Assembly: GCA_905207705.1 (NCBI GenBank) | Contig: CAJLMA010000001.1 | Span: forward strand, 62,001-126,000 | DNA length: 64,000 nucleotides | Source of the DNA: an uncultured Prevotellaceae bacterium | GTDB taxonomy: Bacteria; Bacteroidota; Bacteroidia; Bacteroidales; Muribaculaceae | Reading direction: 5' to 3' | Part shown: piece after piece, positions 43,643 to 53,258 of the stretch | Layout of the letters: each line of letters begins with the position of its first letter | How positions within the stretch are numbered: position 1 is the first letter of the stretch | Notes under the pieces: model-generated | What the model was told of the DNA's origin: nothing | Database searches by the model: none | The model's input: only the letters and a program-made list of their open reading frames with translations | Translations under genes and position numbers: made by a program

Positions 43643-45307
43643 TTATTTATGTCTACCTTGTGCCAAAGCATTATTTAACGCTTCATCATATGCAGCATAA
43701 TAATACTCTATAAATTGTGTCCACTGTGCTTGCTTTGATGTCTTTGAAGCCGCATCTCGTATCTTTACCATAGTTTTAGAATCGGTAGACAGCAATTTAA
43801 GCACGTTTTCAGCGATTTGACGCACTACATCGTCATAATTTGAATCGCATCGGTGGATAACAACCGTACCACAATCCTCAAAATCACCTTTGAAATTGTC
43901 CAGTACCCATTGGCCATATCCGGCAAGATCGGTTGTTACGGTAGGCACACTGAATGCAACGCTTTCGAGCGGAGTATAACCCCAAGGCTCGTAATAGGAA
44001 GCAAACACCGTGCAATCCAATCCCGGCAAAATGTCATAATATGCCAAATTGAATATACCGTCATCACCATTTAAATAGGATGGTACATAAATGATTGTCA
44101 GATTATTATCATTAGCATAATGCATACCTAAATAGTTGATTTTCCCATAGATTGCATCTTGAGAATAGTTATGCAATGTATGCGTTATAATCGAGTTTTC
44201 AAGTTTACAGCATTTACCTTCGGCCAGCGCAGCTTTCAAGTCGGCTCTTGCTTCATCAACCCATGCAGGAACAAACAAAAAAGCAAGTACTTTTTTATTA
44301 CAATCTCTCTTCTGTGTCCTTATCACGTTCATTGAGTCAATAAACGCATCATAGCCTTTGTTCCTAAATTCATTACGTCCGGCTGTGGCAACGATAAACG
44401 TATCATCATCAAACTCAATACCTGTCAATGACATAGCCACTTGAAGCATTTTTTTCCTTGCAACCTTACGCTTGGCTGTATAACTCCTTTTATTTGACGG
44501 AACAAAAGTCTGTTCAAATCCGTTAGGTGTCACTACCGGCTTACGACCAAGCAATTGGACACATTCCTTGGCGGTCACTTCGCTTACTGTAGTAAAGCTA
44601 TCGGCATTCCATGCAGCAGCCTTTTCGAGAGAATGTTTTGACTGCATGTTAAGCTCAACAGCCATTTGGTCGCCATTATAGCCGCTCATGTAATCATACA
44701 ACGGTTTGTTGTTGCCACATATGCTACGGCCAATGCTCGTTGCATGAGTAGTAAACACTGTTGCTATCTTAGGCAGATGCGACTTCACATAAAGAAGCCC
44801 CATTCCTGTGGTCCATTCGTCGAAATGAGCAATAACCTTGCTACTGCCATTATACATGTTCAAGTATATGCTCTCAATCACCAAAGCGGAAGCATAGGCA
44901 AACATGCAACTGTCGTCATAGTCGCCGTATGCATGAAGAGAGTCTACGCAGAATTTATTCCACATTTGAGCATACAATTCGTCCTTATATGAATACAACG
45001 ACTTGTAATCCACCAAAATAACTATGGGATTGCCGGGTACCGTCCATCGCCCGACTCTTACACTCATTCCTATTGGAAATACTGCACTTTTCTTCCATTC
45101 CTGAAGAATCGTATCAGATTCTTCAAAATATGGAGAAGGGTTATCTTTACTCCACAAATCGGGACCAATAAATATAATCTTGTCTTTGAAATCAGTCTGT
45201 AAAGTATTAGCTTTTGTAGAAAGCACGGCATATATTCCACCAACCTTATTGCACACTTCCCAGCTCGTTTCAAATATCAAATCTGGTTTTTCTTTGCTTA
45301 AGACCAT
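43643..45307 (-). CDS. Glycogen synthase, eukaryote-type GT3 family
   Basis: With the start at 45307 the protein has 554 residues. LIFETSWEVCNKVGGIYAVLSTKA, IFIGPDLW, HFDEWTTGMGLLYVKSHLP with TVFTTHATSIGR, and the C-terminal YYEPWGYTPLESVAFSVPTVTTDL match yeast/animal-type glycogen synthase (GT3) rather than bacterial GlgA (GT5). It adds glucose from a nucleotide sugar, UDP-glucose in GT3 enzymes, to glucan. Starting at 45307 is favoured because the -7 box TATATTTG lies at 45341-45348, over the alternative upstream start. It is followed by glgP. Confidence 0.93.
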   Translation of the reverse strand: MVLSKEKPDLIFETSWEVCNKVGGIYAVLSTKANTLQTDFKDKIIFIGPDLWSKDNPSPYFEESDTILQEWKKSAVFPIGMSVRVGRWTVPGNPIVILVDYKSLYSYKDELYAQMWNKFCVDSLHAYGDYDDSCMFAYASALVIESIYLNMYNGSSKVIAHFDEWTTGMGLLYVKSHLPKIATVFTTHATSIGRSICGNNKPLYDYMSGYNGDQMAVELNMQSKHSLEKAAAWNADSFTTVSEVTAKECVQLLGRKPVVTPNGFEQTFVPSNKRSYTAKRKVARKKMLQVAMSLTGIEFDDDTFIVATAGRNEFRNKGYDAFIDSMNVIRTQKRDCNKKVLAFLFVPAWVDEARADLKAALAEGKCCKLENSIITHTLHNYSQDAIYGKINYLGMHYANDNNLTIIYVPSYLNGDDGIFNLAYYDILPGLDCTVFASYYEPWGYTPLESVAFSVPTVTTDLAGYGQWVLDNFKGDFEDCGTVVIHRCDSNYDDVVRQIAENVLKLLSTDSKTMVKIRDAASKTSKQAQWTQFIEYYYAAYDEALNNALAQGRHK

Positions 45308-45340
45308 AGTATCAACATCTAATCCAAAAAAACACGTTTG

Positions 45341-45348
45341 CAAATATA
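45341..45348 (-). promoter_or_regulatory. -7 box of the glycogen synthase-glgP operon
   Basis: On the minus strand TATATTTG, a full match, about 34 bases before the chosen start. A -33 box is not clear. Confidence 0.5.
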
Positions 45349-45559
45349 AGCAAAAAATAAATATTCTCTAATACATAATTTTTTTTGTAACGTATCTCTC
45401 AATCAGCATGTCATACCGTGATTTTATCACATCGCTTTGCTGTTTTACCGTCAACAACACGATAAATTCATGTAATTTCATTTTCGTATGCCTCAAAAAT
45501 ACTCCTGAAATTTTATTAATGATATCGGAATATTAACTAATTATAACATAACCTAAATT
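45349..45559. other. Intergenic stretch upstream of the glycogen genes
   Basis: No gene is supported; a 42-codon plus-strand frame from about 45408 has no promoter or family match. The region probably holds the -33 box and regulator sites of the glycogen operon. Confidence 0.4.
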
Positions 45560-45607
45560 AAAAAAGAGGCAGTAACATTGTCATCTTTAAGACAAAGCTC
45601 CTGCCTC
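45560..45607 (-). terminator. Terminator of the secreted amylase gene
   Basis: The stem GAGGCAG/CTGCCTC with inner TTGTC/GACAA is followed on the minus strand by a run of six T. Confidence 0.8.
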
Positions 45608-45629
45608 GATTATTATTTTAAATATAATT

Positions 45630-47051
45630 TCACTTCTTTACCAATATATATGATGTGAAAGCTTTTAGCCTACCGCTCAACATGCCTTTCTTTACGACAA
45701 ATTCAGTACCATACACCTTGTCTTTATATTTTCCGTTTGGCAACGACGTTTCCATTTCTACCTCAACTTCACCATCGGTTATATTGACAAGAGCCGCTCC
45801 TTTTTTACCTCGGCACACCTCAGCAACTTTATTATCTGCGCTGAAATACAGAGATTCTGGCTGCCCATGCATTTGTTTCCTGAATTTATTCACAGCCACT
45901 ACTTCGGGATGCATAAATTCTCCATTTCCTCGTACTCCGACTATATTGTCGCCCCATACATTATCGGGAGAACTGTTGTTTGGACGGGAATAGAATAACG
46001 GAGTCCCATTCTGACGGGCAGCAAGGAACACCCATCCCATGCGAATTTGCTCATTTGTCAATCCGGCCGACTCATGTGCATTGCAATAAGTGTCATGCGA
46101 TTCAACCCATGTGACAAGATTGTATGGAGCTACAGGATGATGCCATTGTCCCACACTGTCTGCACTCCAATCTCCAGCCGACAATACATTTCTCAATACA
46201 TGCCCATAAGAACTTGCAGTGAGGTTGACATACTCTCCATACTCCTTCTCTTTTACATTCTTATCTTGCAGAACTTCACCATAAATAAACAAGCTGTCCA
46301 TCGGAAGAGCAAGTGACAACCCTTTCACCGCCTTACGTCCCGTTGCAACATCCCAAAAGTCATTTTGCTTTGACTTAGGGTCAAGTGGGTCACTCGGTAA
46401 GCCTATATGCTTGGCTGTGTCATACCTGAACCCCCTTGCTCCGCAATTTAGCAAATCATTTACATAAGTCATGTAGTAATATTGAAAATCAGGATTCTCT
46501 GTATTTACATCAGGGAGACCTCCCATTTGTCCAGTCGTGCACTGCAAACGGTCATTATAATCCTTTATTTCTGTAAATCCTGCAGCGTGATACAAATTTT
46601 CATGCCCGCCAACTGCTGCATCGAGGTCATCACTCACCCTTGTGTCGTCCATTGCCGTATGATTTGGCAACACGTCAACAATTACCTTAATGCCATATTT
46701 CTTAGCTTCATCGCACATGGCAATAAAATCCTCACGAGTTCCTACTTGGTAATTTCCTATCTTCCAATCTACCGGTTGATAATGATAATACCAGCGCCCG
46801 TGACCGAACAGCTGATTTCCGCCGCCTTTATCGCCCTTGGCTTCAGTAATGCAGTTTTGAGCCGGAGGGGTCTGTACATATTTATATCCGGCATCGGCTA
46901 TATCCTTCATGTTTTCTTTGATTGTGTTGAACGACCAACACCATGCATGAAGAATCACGTCATCATTAGTAATAGTTTCGGCTGGCTTGTCTTTTGCAAA
47001 GCCACTCAATCCAAGAGCGACTGCAACTGTTGTCAAAAATAAATGTTTCAT
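45630..47051 (-). CDS. Secreted alpha-amylase, GH13
   Basis: The 473-residue protein has a signal peptide (MKHLFLTTVAVALGLSGFA) and a (beta/alpha)8 GH13 barrel. Conserved regions in order are VIVDVLPNHTA, GFRYDTAKHIG with the nucleophile Asp, IYGEVLQD with the acid/base Glu, and VESHDTYC with the transition-state Asp. Short C-terminal beta domain. It cuts alpha-1,4-glucan such as starch outside the cytoplasm. It is a separate unit from the glycogen genes, ended by a terminator that lies just upstream of them. No clear promoter was found. Confidence 0.93.
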   Translation of the reverse strand: MKHLFLTTVAVALGLSGFAKDKPAETITNDDVILHAWCWSFNTIKENMKDIADAGYKYVQTPPAQNCITEAKGDKGGGNQLFGHGRWYYHYQPVDWKIGNYQVGTREDFIAMCDEAKKYGIKVIVDVLPNHTAMDDTRVSDDLDAAVGGHENLYHAAGFTEIKDYNDRLQCTTGQMGGLPDVNTENPDFQYYYMTYVNDLLNCGARGFRYDTAKHIGLPSDPLDPKSKQNDFWDVATGRKAVKGLSLALPMDSLFIYGEVLQDKNVKEKEYGEYVNLTASSYGHVLRNVLSAGDWSADSVGQWHHPVAPYNLVTWVESHDTYCNAHESAGLTNEQIRMGWVFLAARQNGTPLFYSRPNNSSPDNVWGDNIVGVRGNGEFMHPEVVAVNKFRKQMHGQPESLYFSADNKVAEVCRGKKGAALVNITDGEVEVEMETSLPNGKYKDKVYGTEFVVKKGMLSGRLKAFTSYILVKK

Positions 47052-47240
47052 AAGTTAGCGTTAATAAAGATATTAGAAATTCATGATGTAAAGATAGCGA
47101 AACTCATTCAAATACAGATATATTTTAACAATTTCTTAAGAATGTATGTCCTCTCTGCCAATTCGTGCCCGTCATAGGACTCTCCATTAACATAAAATTC
47201 ATCTGTCAATTCCATTTTTATCATGAATTATGGAATACAA

Positions 47241-49109
47241 TTACTGCTTTTCGCTAAGTTCGAGCCACCGCATCTCTTTTTCATCAAGCAACTTTGACAA
47301 CTCCTCGTAACGCAAGGAGATTTTGGCGACATCTTCAATCACTTCACCACTATTGAACATTGCTGTCAATTTTTCTTTTTCGCCTGTAAGTTCCTGAATC
47401 TCTTTTTCAAGAGATTCAAATTCTTTGCGTTCCTTAAATGACATCCTATTGGACGGCTCTCTATTATTCCTCCACTTGGGCTTGCTTACCGGTTCACTTT
47501 TACTCTTACAAACTTTGGGCTCATCCGATACATTCTTTTTTGCCTCCCGATATTCTGAATAATTTCCAGGGAAATCCTTTATTTTGCCATTTCCTTCAAA
47601 CACAAAAATATGGTCAACAGTCCTGTCCATGAAAAACCTGTCATGCGACACGACAATCAGGCACCCTTTATAATCTGCAAGATAATTTTCAAGCACCTCG
47701 AGAGTTTTTATATCAAGATCATTGGTCGGCTCGTCAAGTATCAGAAAATTTGGCTTCCTGAACAAAACCACGGCTAAATACAACCGGCGCTTCTCGCCTC
47801 CGCTCAACTTGCAAATGAGTTTTTGTTGGTCGGCTGGAGAAAATAAGAACAATTGCAGGAATTGCGACGCGCTGTAGACAGTTTTCTCATCAAATCGAGC
47901 ATACTCAGCTATATCCTTCAATGCATCTATCACCCTCTTTGATTCATCAAATTTCATCCCGTCTTGACTGTAATAGCCAAATTGCACTGTCTCTCCTATA
48001 TCAATTGTTCCGCTGTCTATAGGCTCCTCACCCAGCAGGCATTTTATAAATGTGGATTTCCCGGCACCATTGTTACCAACTATTCCCAATTTCTCATATC
48101 TCGCAAATATATAACTGAAATCATTCAATATCACATTGTCGCCAAAGCTCTTACACACATGTTCGGCTTCAAATATTTTCGAACCTATATAAGTTGCCTT
48201 CACGCTCAGTTTCACGTCGGCTTCCTCCCTCCTTGTCTGTGCTTTCTCTTCTAATTTATAAAACGCATCTATGCGATAACGAGCCTTGCTGCCGCGAGCT
48301 TGGGGCTGACGGCGCATCCATTCAAGTTCGGTCCGTAACAAGTTCTTGGCACGCGCAACTTCCGCATTTTCAGCATCTATACGCTCTGCCCTCTTTTCAA
48401 GGTAATAGCTGTAGTTACCATTATATTCATAAATATTTCCAAAATCCACCTCGATAATTTTATTGCATACCTTGTCAAGGAAATACCTGTCATGAGTGAC
48501 CATCAATAAAGTTATGGTTGAACGCTTAAGATAGTCCTCAAGCCACTCAATGACATCAATGTCAAGATGATTGGTAGGCTCATCAAGCAATAACACATCG
48601 GGATTGTCAAACAATACACGGGCAAGTGCCACACGCTTCAACTGCCCTCCCGACAATTCACCTACGCGCTGTCTGTAATCAACAATTTTCAATTGCGACA
48701 ACACTTGCTTGAAATGAGCTTCATAATCCCACAGCCCTAAATTGTCCATCATCGGTATCGCATCCGACAATCGTTGCTCATCATTGCCACCAAGGGCTTC
48801 CTCATACGCTTTAATTATGGCCGATCTTTCAGTCCCGTCATCAAGGAAAACATCAATTACCGGTAAATCACCGTTTATTGCCGGGACCTGCTCCAAAAAG
48901 CCGAGCCTGATGTCATTTTGCATTATCACCGTGCCACTGTCCATCGACTCCACTCCGGCTATGATTTTCATCAAAGTTGACTTCCCGGCTCCGTTGCGGG
49001 CGATAAGTCCAACCTTCTCTCCTTCTTCTATCCCGAATGATATGTCTGAAAACAAAATTCTGTCGCCAAACGATTTTGTAAGTCCGCTAACTTGCAATAT
49101 GCTATTCAT
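47241..49109 (-). CDS. ABC-F ATPase, Uup-like
   Basis: With the start at 49109 the protein has 622 residues; the long upstream frame extension is rejected because GAGGTG lies five bases before this ATG and the sequence then begins with the normal ABC-F opening MNSILQVSGLTKSFG. Walker A motifs are ARNGAGKST and GNNGAGKST; signatures are LSGGQLKRVALARVL and LSGGEKRRLYLAVVL. The C-terminal coiled coil (MSFKERKEFESLEKEIQEL) is the DNA- or RNA-binding tail of Uup. Uup-like proteins act on ribosomes or on replication/transposition intermediates. Confidence 0.93.
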   Translation of the reverse strand: MNSILQVSGLTKSFGDRILFSDISFGIEEGEKVGLIARNGAGKSTLMKIIAGVESMDSGTVIMQNDIRLGFLEQVPAINGDLPVIDVFLDDGTERSAIIKAYEEALGGNDEQRLSDAIPMMDNLGLWDYEAHFKQVLSQLKIVDYRQRVGELSGGQLKRVALARVLFDNPDVLLLDEPTNHLDIDVIEWLEDYLKRSTITLLMVTHDRYFLDKVCNKIIEVDFGNIYEYNGNYSYYLEKRAERIDAENAEVARAKNLLRTELEWMRRQPQARGSKARYRIDAFYKLEEKAQTRREEADVKLSVKATYIGSKIFEAEHVCKSFGDNVILNDFSYIFARYEKLGIVGNNGAGKSTFIKCLLGEEPIDSGTIDIGETVQFGYYSQDGMKFDESKRVIDALKDIAEYARFDEKTVYSASQFLQLFLFSPADQQKLICKLSGGEKRRLYLAVVLFRKPNFLILDEPTNDLDIKTLEVLENYLADYKGCLIVVSHDRFFMDRTVDHIFVFEGNGKIKDFPGNYSEYREAKKNVSDEPKVCKSKSEPVSKPKWRNNREPSNRMSFKERKEFESLEKEIQELTGEKEKLTAMFNSGEVIEDVAKISLRYEELSKLLDEKEMRWLELSEKQ

Positions 49110-49285
49110 TTTCACCTCTTTTCTATTTCTTACACGACATTGTACCATGAAGCTGCATTCAACCACATCTGTCGTTTTTATCGCAAAACCGCATGGCACA
49201 AAAGATTCACAAAAATAACAAATTTTTCCATCCGACAACGATTCATACTCCAATTTACAGTCCGTTATAAAATTAATTAATTGAC

Positions 49286-49316
49286 TTGCGAAATAACTTA
49301 TATAATCGTACCTTTG
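49286..49316 (+). promoter_or_regulatory. Promoter of gyrA
   Basis: TTG (49286-49288), 20 bases, TACCTTTG (49309-49316). It gives a leader of about 64 bases. Confidence 0.7.
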
Positions 49317-49386
49317 TATGATAAAAGACGTGATTTAAGCATTGCTTTCATGCATGCTTTAATATGATGAAAATTAATCTGTAAGT

Positions 49387-51990
49387 ATGACTGAAGATCG
49401 AATATTAAAGATCAATATTGAAAATGAGATGAAATCTTCCTACATTGATTATTCAATGTCGGTGATTGTATCTCGTGCACTGCCCGACGTGCGCGACGGT
49501 TTCAAGCCCGTGCACCGAAGGGTTCTCTACGGTATGCAGAAATTAGGTAATTTCTACAATGCTCCTACCAAGAAATCAGCTCGTATCGTGGGAGAAGTCA
49601 TGGGTAAATATCACCCACACGGCGACTCTTCGATATACCTTACCATGGTGAGATTGGCTCAAAACTGGGCATTAAGGTATCCATTGGTCGACGGACAAGG
49701 CAACTTCGGTTCAATTGACGGAGACAGCCCGGCTGCCATGCGTTATACCGAGGCTCGATTGAACCGGATGGGCGAAGAAATGCTCCGCGACATAGACGAG
49801 GATACTGTCGACATGGTGCCAAACTTCGACGCAACACGCGAAGAACCTGTCGTATTGCCAACAAGGTTTCCAAACTTGATTGTAAATGGAGCTTCGGGCA
49901 TTGCCGTAGGTATGGCAACAAACATGCCACCGCACAATTTGACCGAATCGATCAACGCCTGTCTTGCTCTTATCGAGAATCCCGACATGGAAATAGAAGA
50001 ATTGATGAAATACATCAAAGCACCCGATTTCCCGACAGGTGGCATTATTTACGGATATGACGGAGTTAAGAAAGCCTTTGAGACCGGACAAGGAAGAATC
50101 GTTATACGCGCCAAAACAGAAATAGAGTCGGATGACGATGGAGACAAAATCATCGTAACAGAGATTCCGTATAACGTCAATAAGAAAGTCCTTATTGAGA
50201 GCATAGCCGATTTAGTCGTAGAAAAGAAAATTGATGGAATTTCCAACATCAACGACGAAAGCGACATGCGAGGCATGCGAATAGTCATTGACTTGAAACG
50301 TGATGCCAATGCAAATGTCGTGCTCAACAAGTTGTTCAAGATGACACAATTACAATCATCTTTCAGCGTAAATAACGTTGCACTTGTTCATGGCCGTCCC
50401 AAGACTCTCAACATAAAACAACTCATACAATATTTCCTTGACCACAGGAATGATGTAGTCATAAGACGTTCCAAGTTCGAGCTAAAGAAAGCCGAGGACA
50501 GACTTCACATCGTGCAAGGATTAATCATAGCATCCGATAATATCGACGAAGTTGTCGCAATAATAAAATCAAGCGACTCACGAGCCGATGCAAGACAACG
50601 ACTGTGCGATAGGTTTGGAATCGACGAGATTCAATCCAAAGCCATCGTTGAAATGCGACTTGGAGACCTCACCCATCTTGATCAGGACAAATTGCGCAAC
50701 GAATATGACAGCCTCATGCAGACTATCGCGCGTCTGAATGACATCCTTAACAACGATGACACACGTCGCAAGGTTATTGAGGATGAGTTGATTGAGATTC
50801 GTGACAAATACGGCGATGAGCGCAAAACTGAGATTGTTTATGCATCCGAGGACTTTAATGCCGAAGATTTTTATGCCGACGACCATATGATAATCACTAT
50901 TTCGCACCTTGGATACATAAAACGTACTCCATTGTCAGAATTCAGGGCGCAAAATCGTGGCGGCGTGGGTGTCAAGGGAAGCGAAACACGCGATTCCGAT
51001 TTTATCGAATACATATATACGGCATCGATGCACAGCTATGTGCTATTCTTCACTCAGAAAGGACGTTGCTACTGGCTCAAAGTCTATGAGCTGCCCGAAG
51101 GTGCAAGAAATTCAAAGGGACGTGCAATACAAAACATGCTCAATATCGATCCCGACGACAAGATAAACGCATTTATTGCCGTGAAGAACTTGAGCGACCC
51201 AGAGTACAACAGTACCCACAATCTTGTATTCTGCACTAAAAAAGGTCTCATCAAAAAAACGTGCCTTAGTGCCTATGCAAGGCCTCGTGCAAATGGCGTG
51301 AATGCAATCACAATCCATGAGGATGACCAAGTGATACAAGTAAGGCTGACCGACTCAAACTGCGATGTCGTGATGGCAAACAAATACGGCAAGGCTATCA
51401 GATTCCATGAATCAAAAGTACGCCCGATGGGAAGAATTGCAGCCGGCGTAAAGGGTATGACATTGGATAGCGAAGATGACGAAGTTATCGGAATGATATG
51501 CCTTCCACAAAATACTGAAGACACGATACTTGTTGTTTCAGAACAAGGATATGGCAAACGCTCACAGCTCGAAGACTATCGCATAACCAACAGAGGTGGC
51601 AAAGGTGTGAAGACAATGAACATCACCGAGAAAACTGGTCTGCTTGTATCCATAAAGCGTGTTAACGACAACAACGATTTGGTAATTATAAACAAATCGG
51701 GAATCACTATCAGACTGCATGTTGCCGATTTGCGTGTAATGGGGCGTGCAACACAAGGCGTGAAACTCATAAATCTTGAGAAACGAAATGACGAAATAGC
51801 ATCAGTGTGCAAAGTTATTTCAGAAAAAGATGAAGAATTGGTTTCTGAAAATGGCGGAGAAGAAACCGAACTGATTAACAAACCAACTACTGCCAACGTC
51901 GAACAAAACTACGATGATGATTACGAAGAAAATGAAAACGACATCATCGATGACGAAACCGACGACAGTGACGATAAAGAGATTGAATAA
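49387..51990 (+). CDS. gyrA: DNA gyrase subunit A
   Basis: The 867-residue protein has the breakage-reunion domain with SYIDYSMSVIVSRALPDVRDG, the active-site Tyr120 in AAMRYTEARL, and a C-terminal beta-pinwheel with GyrA-box-like QNRGGVG and a second NRGGKG. A very acidic tail (DDDYEENENDIIDDETDDSDD) ends it. It forms A2B2 gyrase with GyrB and introduces negative supercoils. In the quinolone region HPHGDSSIYL the Ser aligned with E. coli Ser83 is kept, but Leu85 stands where E. coli has Asp87. The TPR protein gene follows 28 bases later. Confidence 0.96.
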   Translation: MTEDRILKINIENEMKSSYIDYSMSVIVSRALPDVRDGFKPVHRRVLYGMQKLGNFYNAPTKKSARIVGEVMGKYHPHGDSSIYLTMVRLAQNWALRYPLVDGQGNFGSIDGDSPAAMRYTEARLNRMGEEMLRDIDEDTVDMVPNFDATREEPVVLPTRFPNLIVNGASGIAVGMATNMPPHNLTESINACLALIENPDMEIEELMKYIKAPDFPTGGIIYGYDGVKKAFETGQGRIVIRAKTEIESDDDGDKIIVTEIPYNVNKKVLIESIADLVVEKKIDGISNINDESDMRGMRIVIDLKRDANANVVLNKLFKMTQLQSSFSVNNVALVHGRPKTLNIKQLIQYFLDHRNDVVIRRSKFELKKAEDRLHIVQGLIIASDNIDEVVAIIKSSDSRADARQRLCDRFGIDEIQSKAIVEMRLGDLTHLDQDKLRNEYDSLMQTIARLNDILNNDDTRRKVIEDELIEIRDKYGDERKTEIVYASEDFNAEDFYADDHMIITISHLGYIKRTPLSEFRAQNRGGVGVKGSETRDSDFIEYIYTASMHSYVLFFTQKGRCYWLKVYELPEGARNSKGRAIQNMLNIDPDDKINAFIAVKNLSDPEYNSTHNLVFCTKKGLIKKTCLSAYARPRANGVNAITIHEDDQVIQVRLTDSNCDVVMANKYGKAIRFHESKVRPMGRIAAGVKGMTLDSEDDEVIGMICLPQNTEDTILVVSEQGYGKRSQLEDYRITNRGGKGVKTMNITEKTGLLVSIKRVNDNNDLVIINKSGITIRLHVADLRVMGRATQGVKLINLEKRNDEIASVCKVISEKDEELVSENGGEETELINKPTTANVEQNYDDDYEENENDIIDDETDDSDDKEIE

Positions 51991-52018
51991 ATTTACTAAT
52001 ATCAAAATTTTAACTGAC

Positions 52019-53065
52019 ATGAACAAATTAGTTTTATTTTTAACATGCGCTTCTTTGGCAGTGGGTAGTGCAGCTGCAAAAGACGAGCCGAATCCGGCTG
52101 AACCTTTTTATAAAGCAGGTAAAGAAAAGTTTGACCAATACGATGACAATCAAGCCAAGCTTTATTTACCAAGCAACAACAATCCGGTGGATACATTGAG
52201 CATGTGTATCGCATTACTTGATGGCTATGACAACTATGTCAAAGCATTGCCTCTTGACACAATTATCCAAACAAACAAAGACGGCTCTCCAAAAATTGAC
52301 AAGAAGACAGGCAAGCCCAAAACAAAGACTAAATATTCAAAAGACATCGTAAATACAATTTCCGGCCACCACAATGATTTCTCAATTGCCGGAAGTGTGT
52401 TCTACGGCAAGGGAGATTATGCCAACGCTGCTAAAGCATGGGACATCTATGCTTCGCTCCCTTCAGCAGAATTCCTTGGTGACAAGAAGCCTGAATTGGC
52501 CGATTCTACCATAGCTGAAACATTTTATAATGTAGGCGTGTCACAATACTTCGCAAAAAATTTTGAAGAATCAATCAATGCGTTGGGTAAAGCTAAAAAA
52601 CTCGGATATGCCAATGACAACTTCCGTACGATACTTCAACTTTCTGTAAGCGGTGCCGTTGATAAATACATGGTCGCAAAAGATTATGCGAAATGTGATG
52701 AAATATTGGATGGAGCAATCGCAAACTTCCCTGATGAGGCTATGTTCATAATGTTCAAAGGCATCGTCATTGAAACCGAAACCGAGGACATCGAGCAGGC
52801 TATCAAATACTACAAAGAAGCCGCTGAAAAAGATCCTAATCTTGCCGACGCTCAATATCATGTAGGTCGTTACTACAACAACAAGGCCGTTACATTGATG
52901 AACGCCGAAGAAAACTTGAACCTGACTGACGAAGAATTGGGAAAAATCATCGACCCGATTTGCCAACAAGCAAAACCATATCTTGAAAAGGCTGTCGAAT
53001 TGAATCCTTCAAACAGCGAAGCTAAGAGAATGCTCGACTGGGTAAATAGCCGTTTGAACAAATAA
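52019..53065 (+). CDS. Exported tetratricopeptide-repeat protein
   Basis: With the start at 52019 the protein has 348 residues. A signal peptide (MNKLVLFLTCASLAVGSAAA) is followed by helical repeats of TPR type, clearest at AETFYNVGVSQYFAKNFEES and AIKYYKEAAEKDPNLADAQY and the closing AKPYLEKAVELNPSNSEAKR. The middle region is helix-rich with less regular repeats. It probably sits in the periplasm as a scaffold; no partner is known. The long upstream frame overlaps gyrA and is not used. It is likely co-transcribed with gyrA. Confidence 0.85.
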   Translation: MNKLVLFLTCASLAVGSAAAKDEPNPAEPFYKAGKEKFDQYDDNQAKLYLPSNNNPVDTLSMCIALLDGYDNYVKALPLDTIIQTNKDGSPKIDKKTGKPKTKTKYSKDIVNTISGHHNDFSIAGSVFYGKGDYANAAKAWDIYASLPSAEFLGDKKPELADSTIAETFYNVGVSQYFAKNFEESINALGKAKKLGYANDNFRTILQLSVSGAVDKYMVAKDYAKCDEILDGAIANFPDEAMFIMFKGIVIETETEDIEQAIKYYKEAAEKDPNLADAQYHVGRYYNNKAVTLMNAEENLNLTDEELGKIIDPICQQAKPYLEKAVELNPSNSEAKRMLDWVNSRLNK

Positions 53066-53110
53066 ATCCTTCACTATGATTTGAAGTTTATTTGAATTAC
53101 AAAACGACAT

Positions 53111-53156
53111 AAAACTAAAGCAGGTATCTACGTTTGATATCTGCTTTAGTTTTTTA
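53111..53156 (+). terminator. Terminator of the gyrA-TPR unit
   Basis: An 18-bp stem (AAAACTAAAGCAGGTATC and its near-complement) with a seven-base loop and a run of T. Confidence 0.9.
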
Positions 53157-53224
53157 TTGACAAATTACTTTATCCACCACATAAATTTATTTGGCACCCT
53201 CCACACATATTAAAATCATTTCAT

Positions 53225-53232
53225 TACCTTTG
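53225..53232 (+). promoter_or_regulatory. -7 box of the nfo promoter
   Basis: TACCTTTG, full match, 26 bases before the nfo start. No TTTG at the right spacing. Confidence 0.5.
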
Positions 53233-53258
53233 TATAATAATTAATTTAGCATAAACCT

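Noticed and set aside
45408..45536. 42-codon plus-strand frame between the glycogen genes and the amylase terminator
   Set aside because: It has no promoter, no ribosome site and no recognisable product; it lies in the upstream region of a minus-strand operon.
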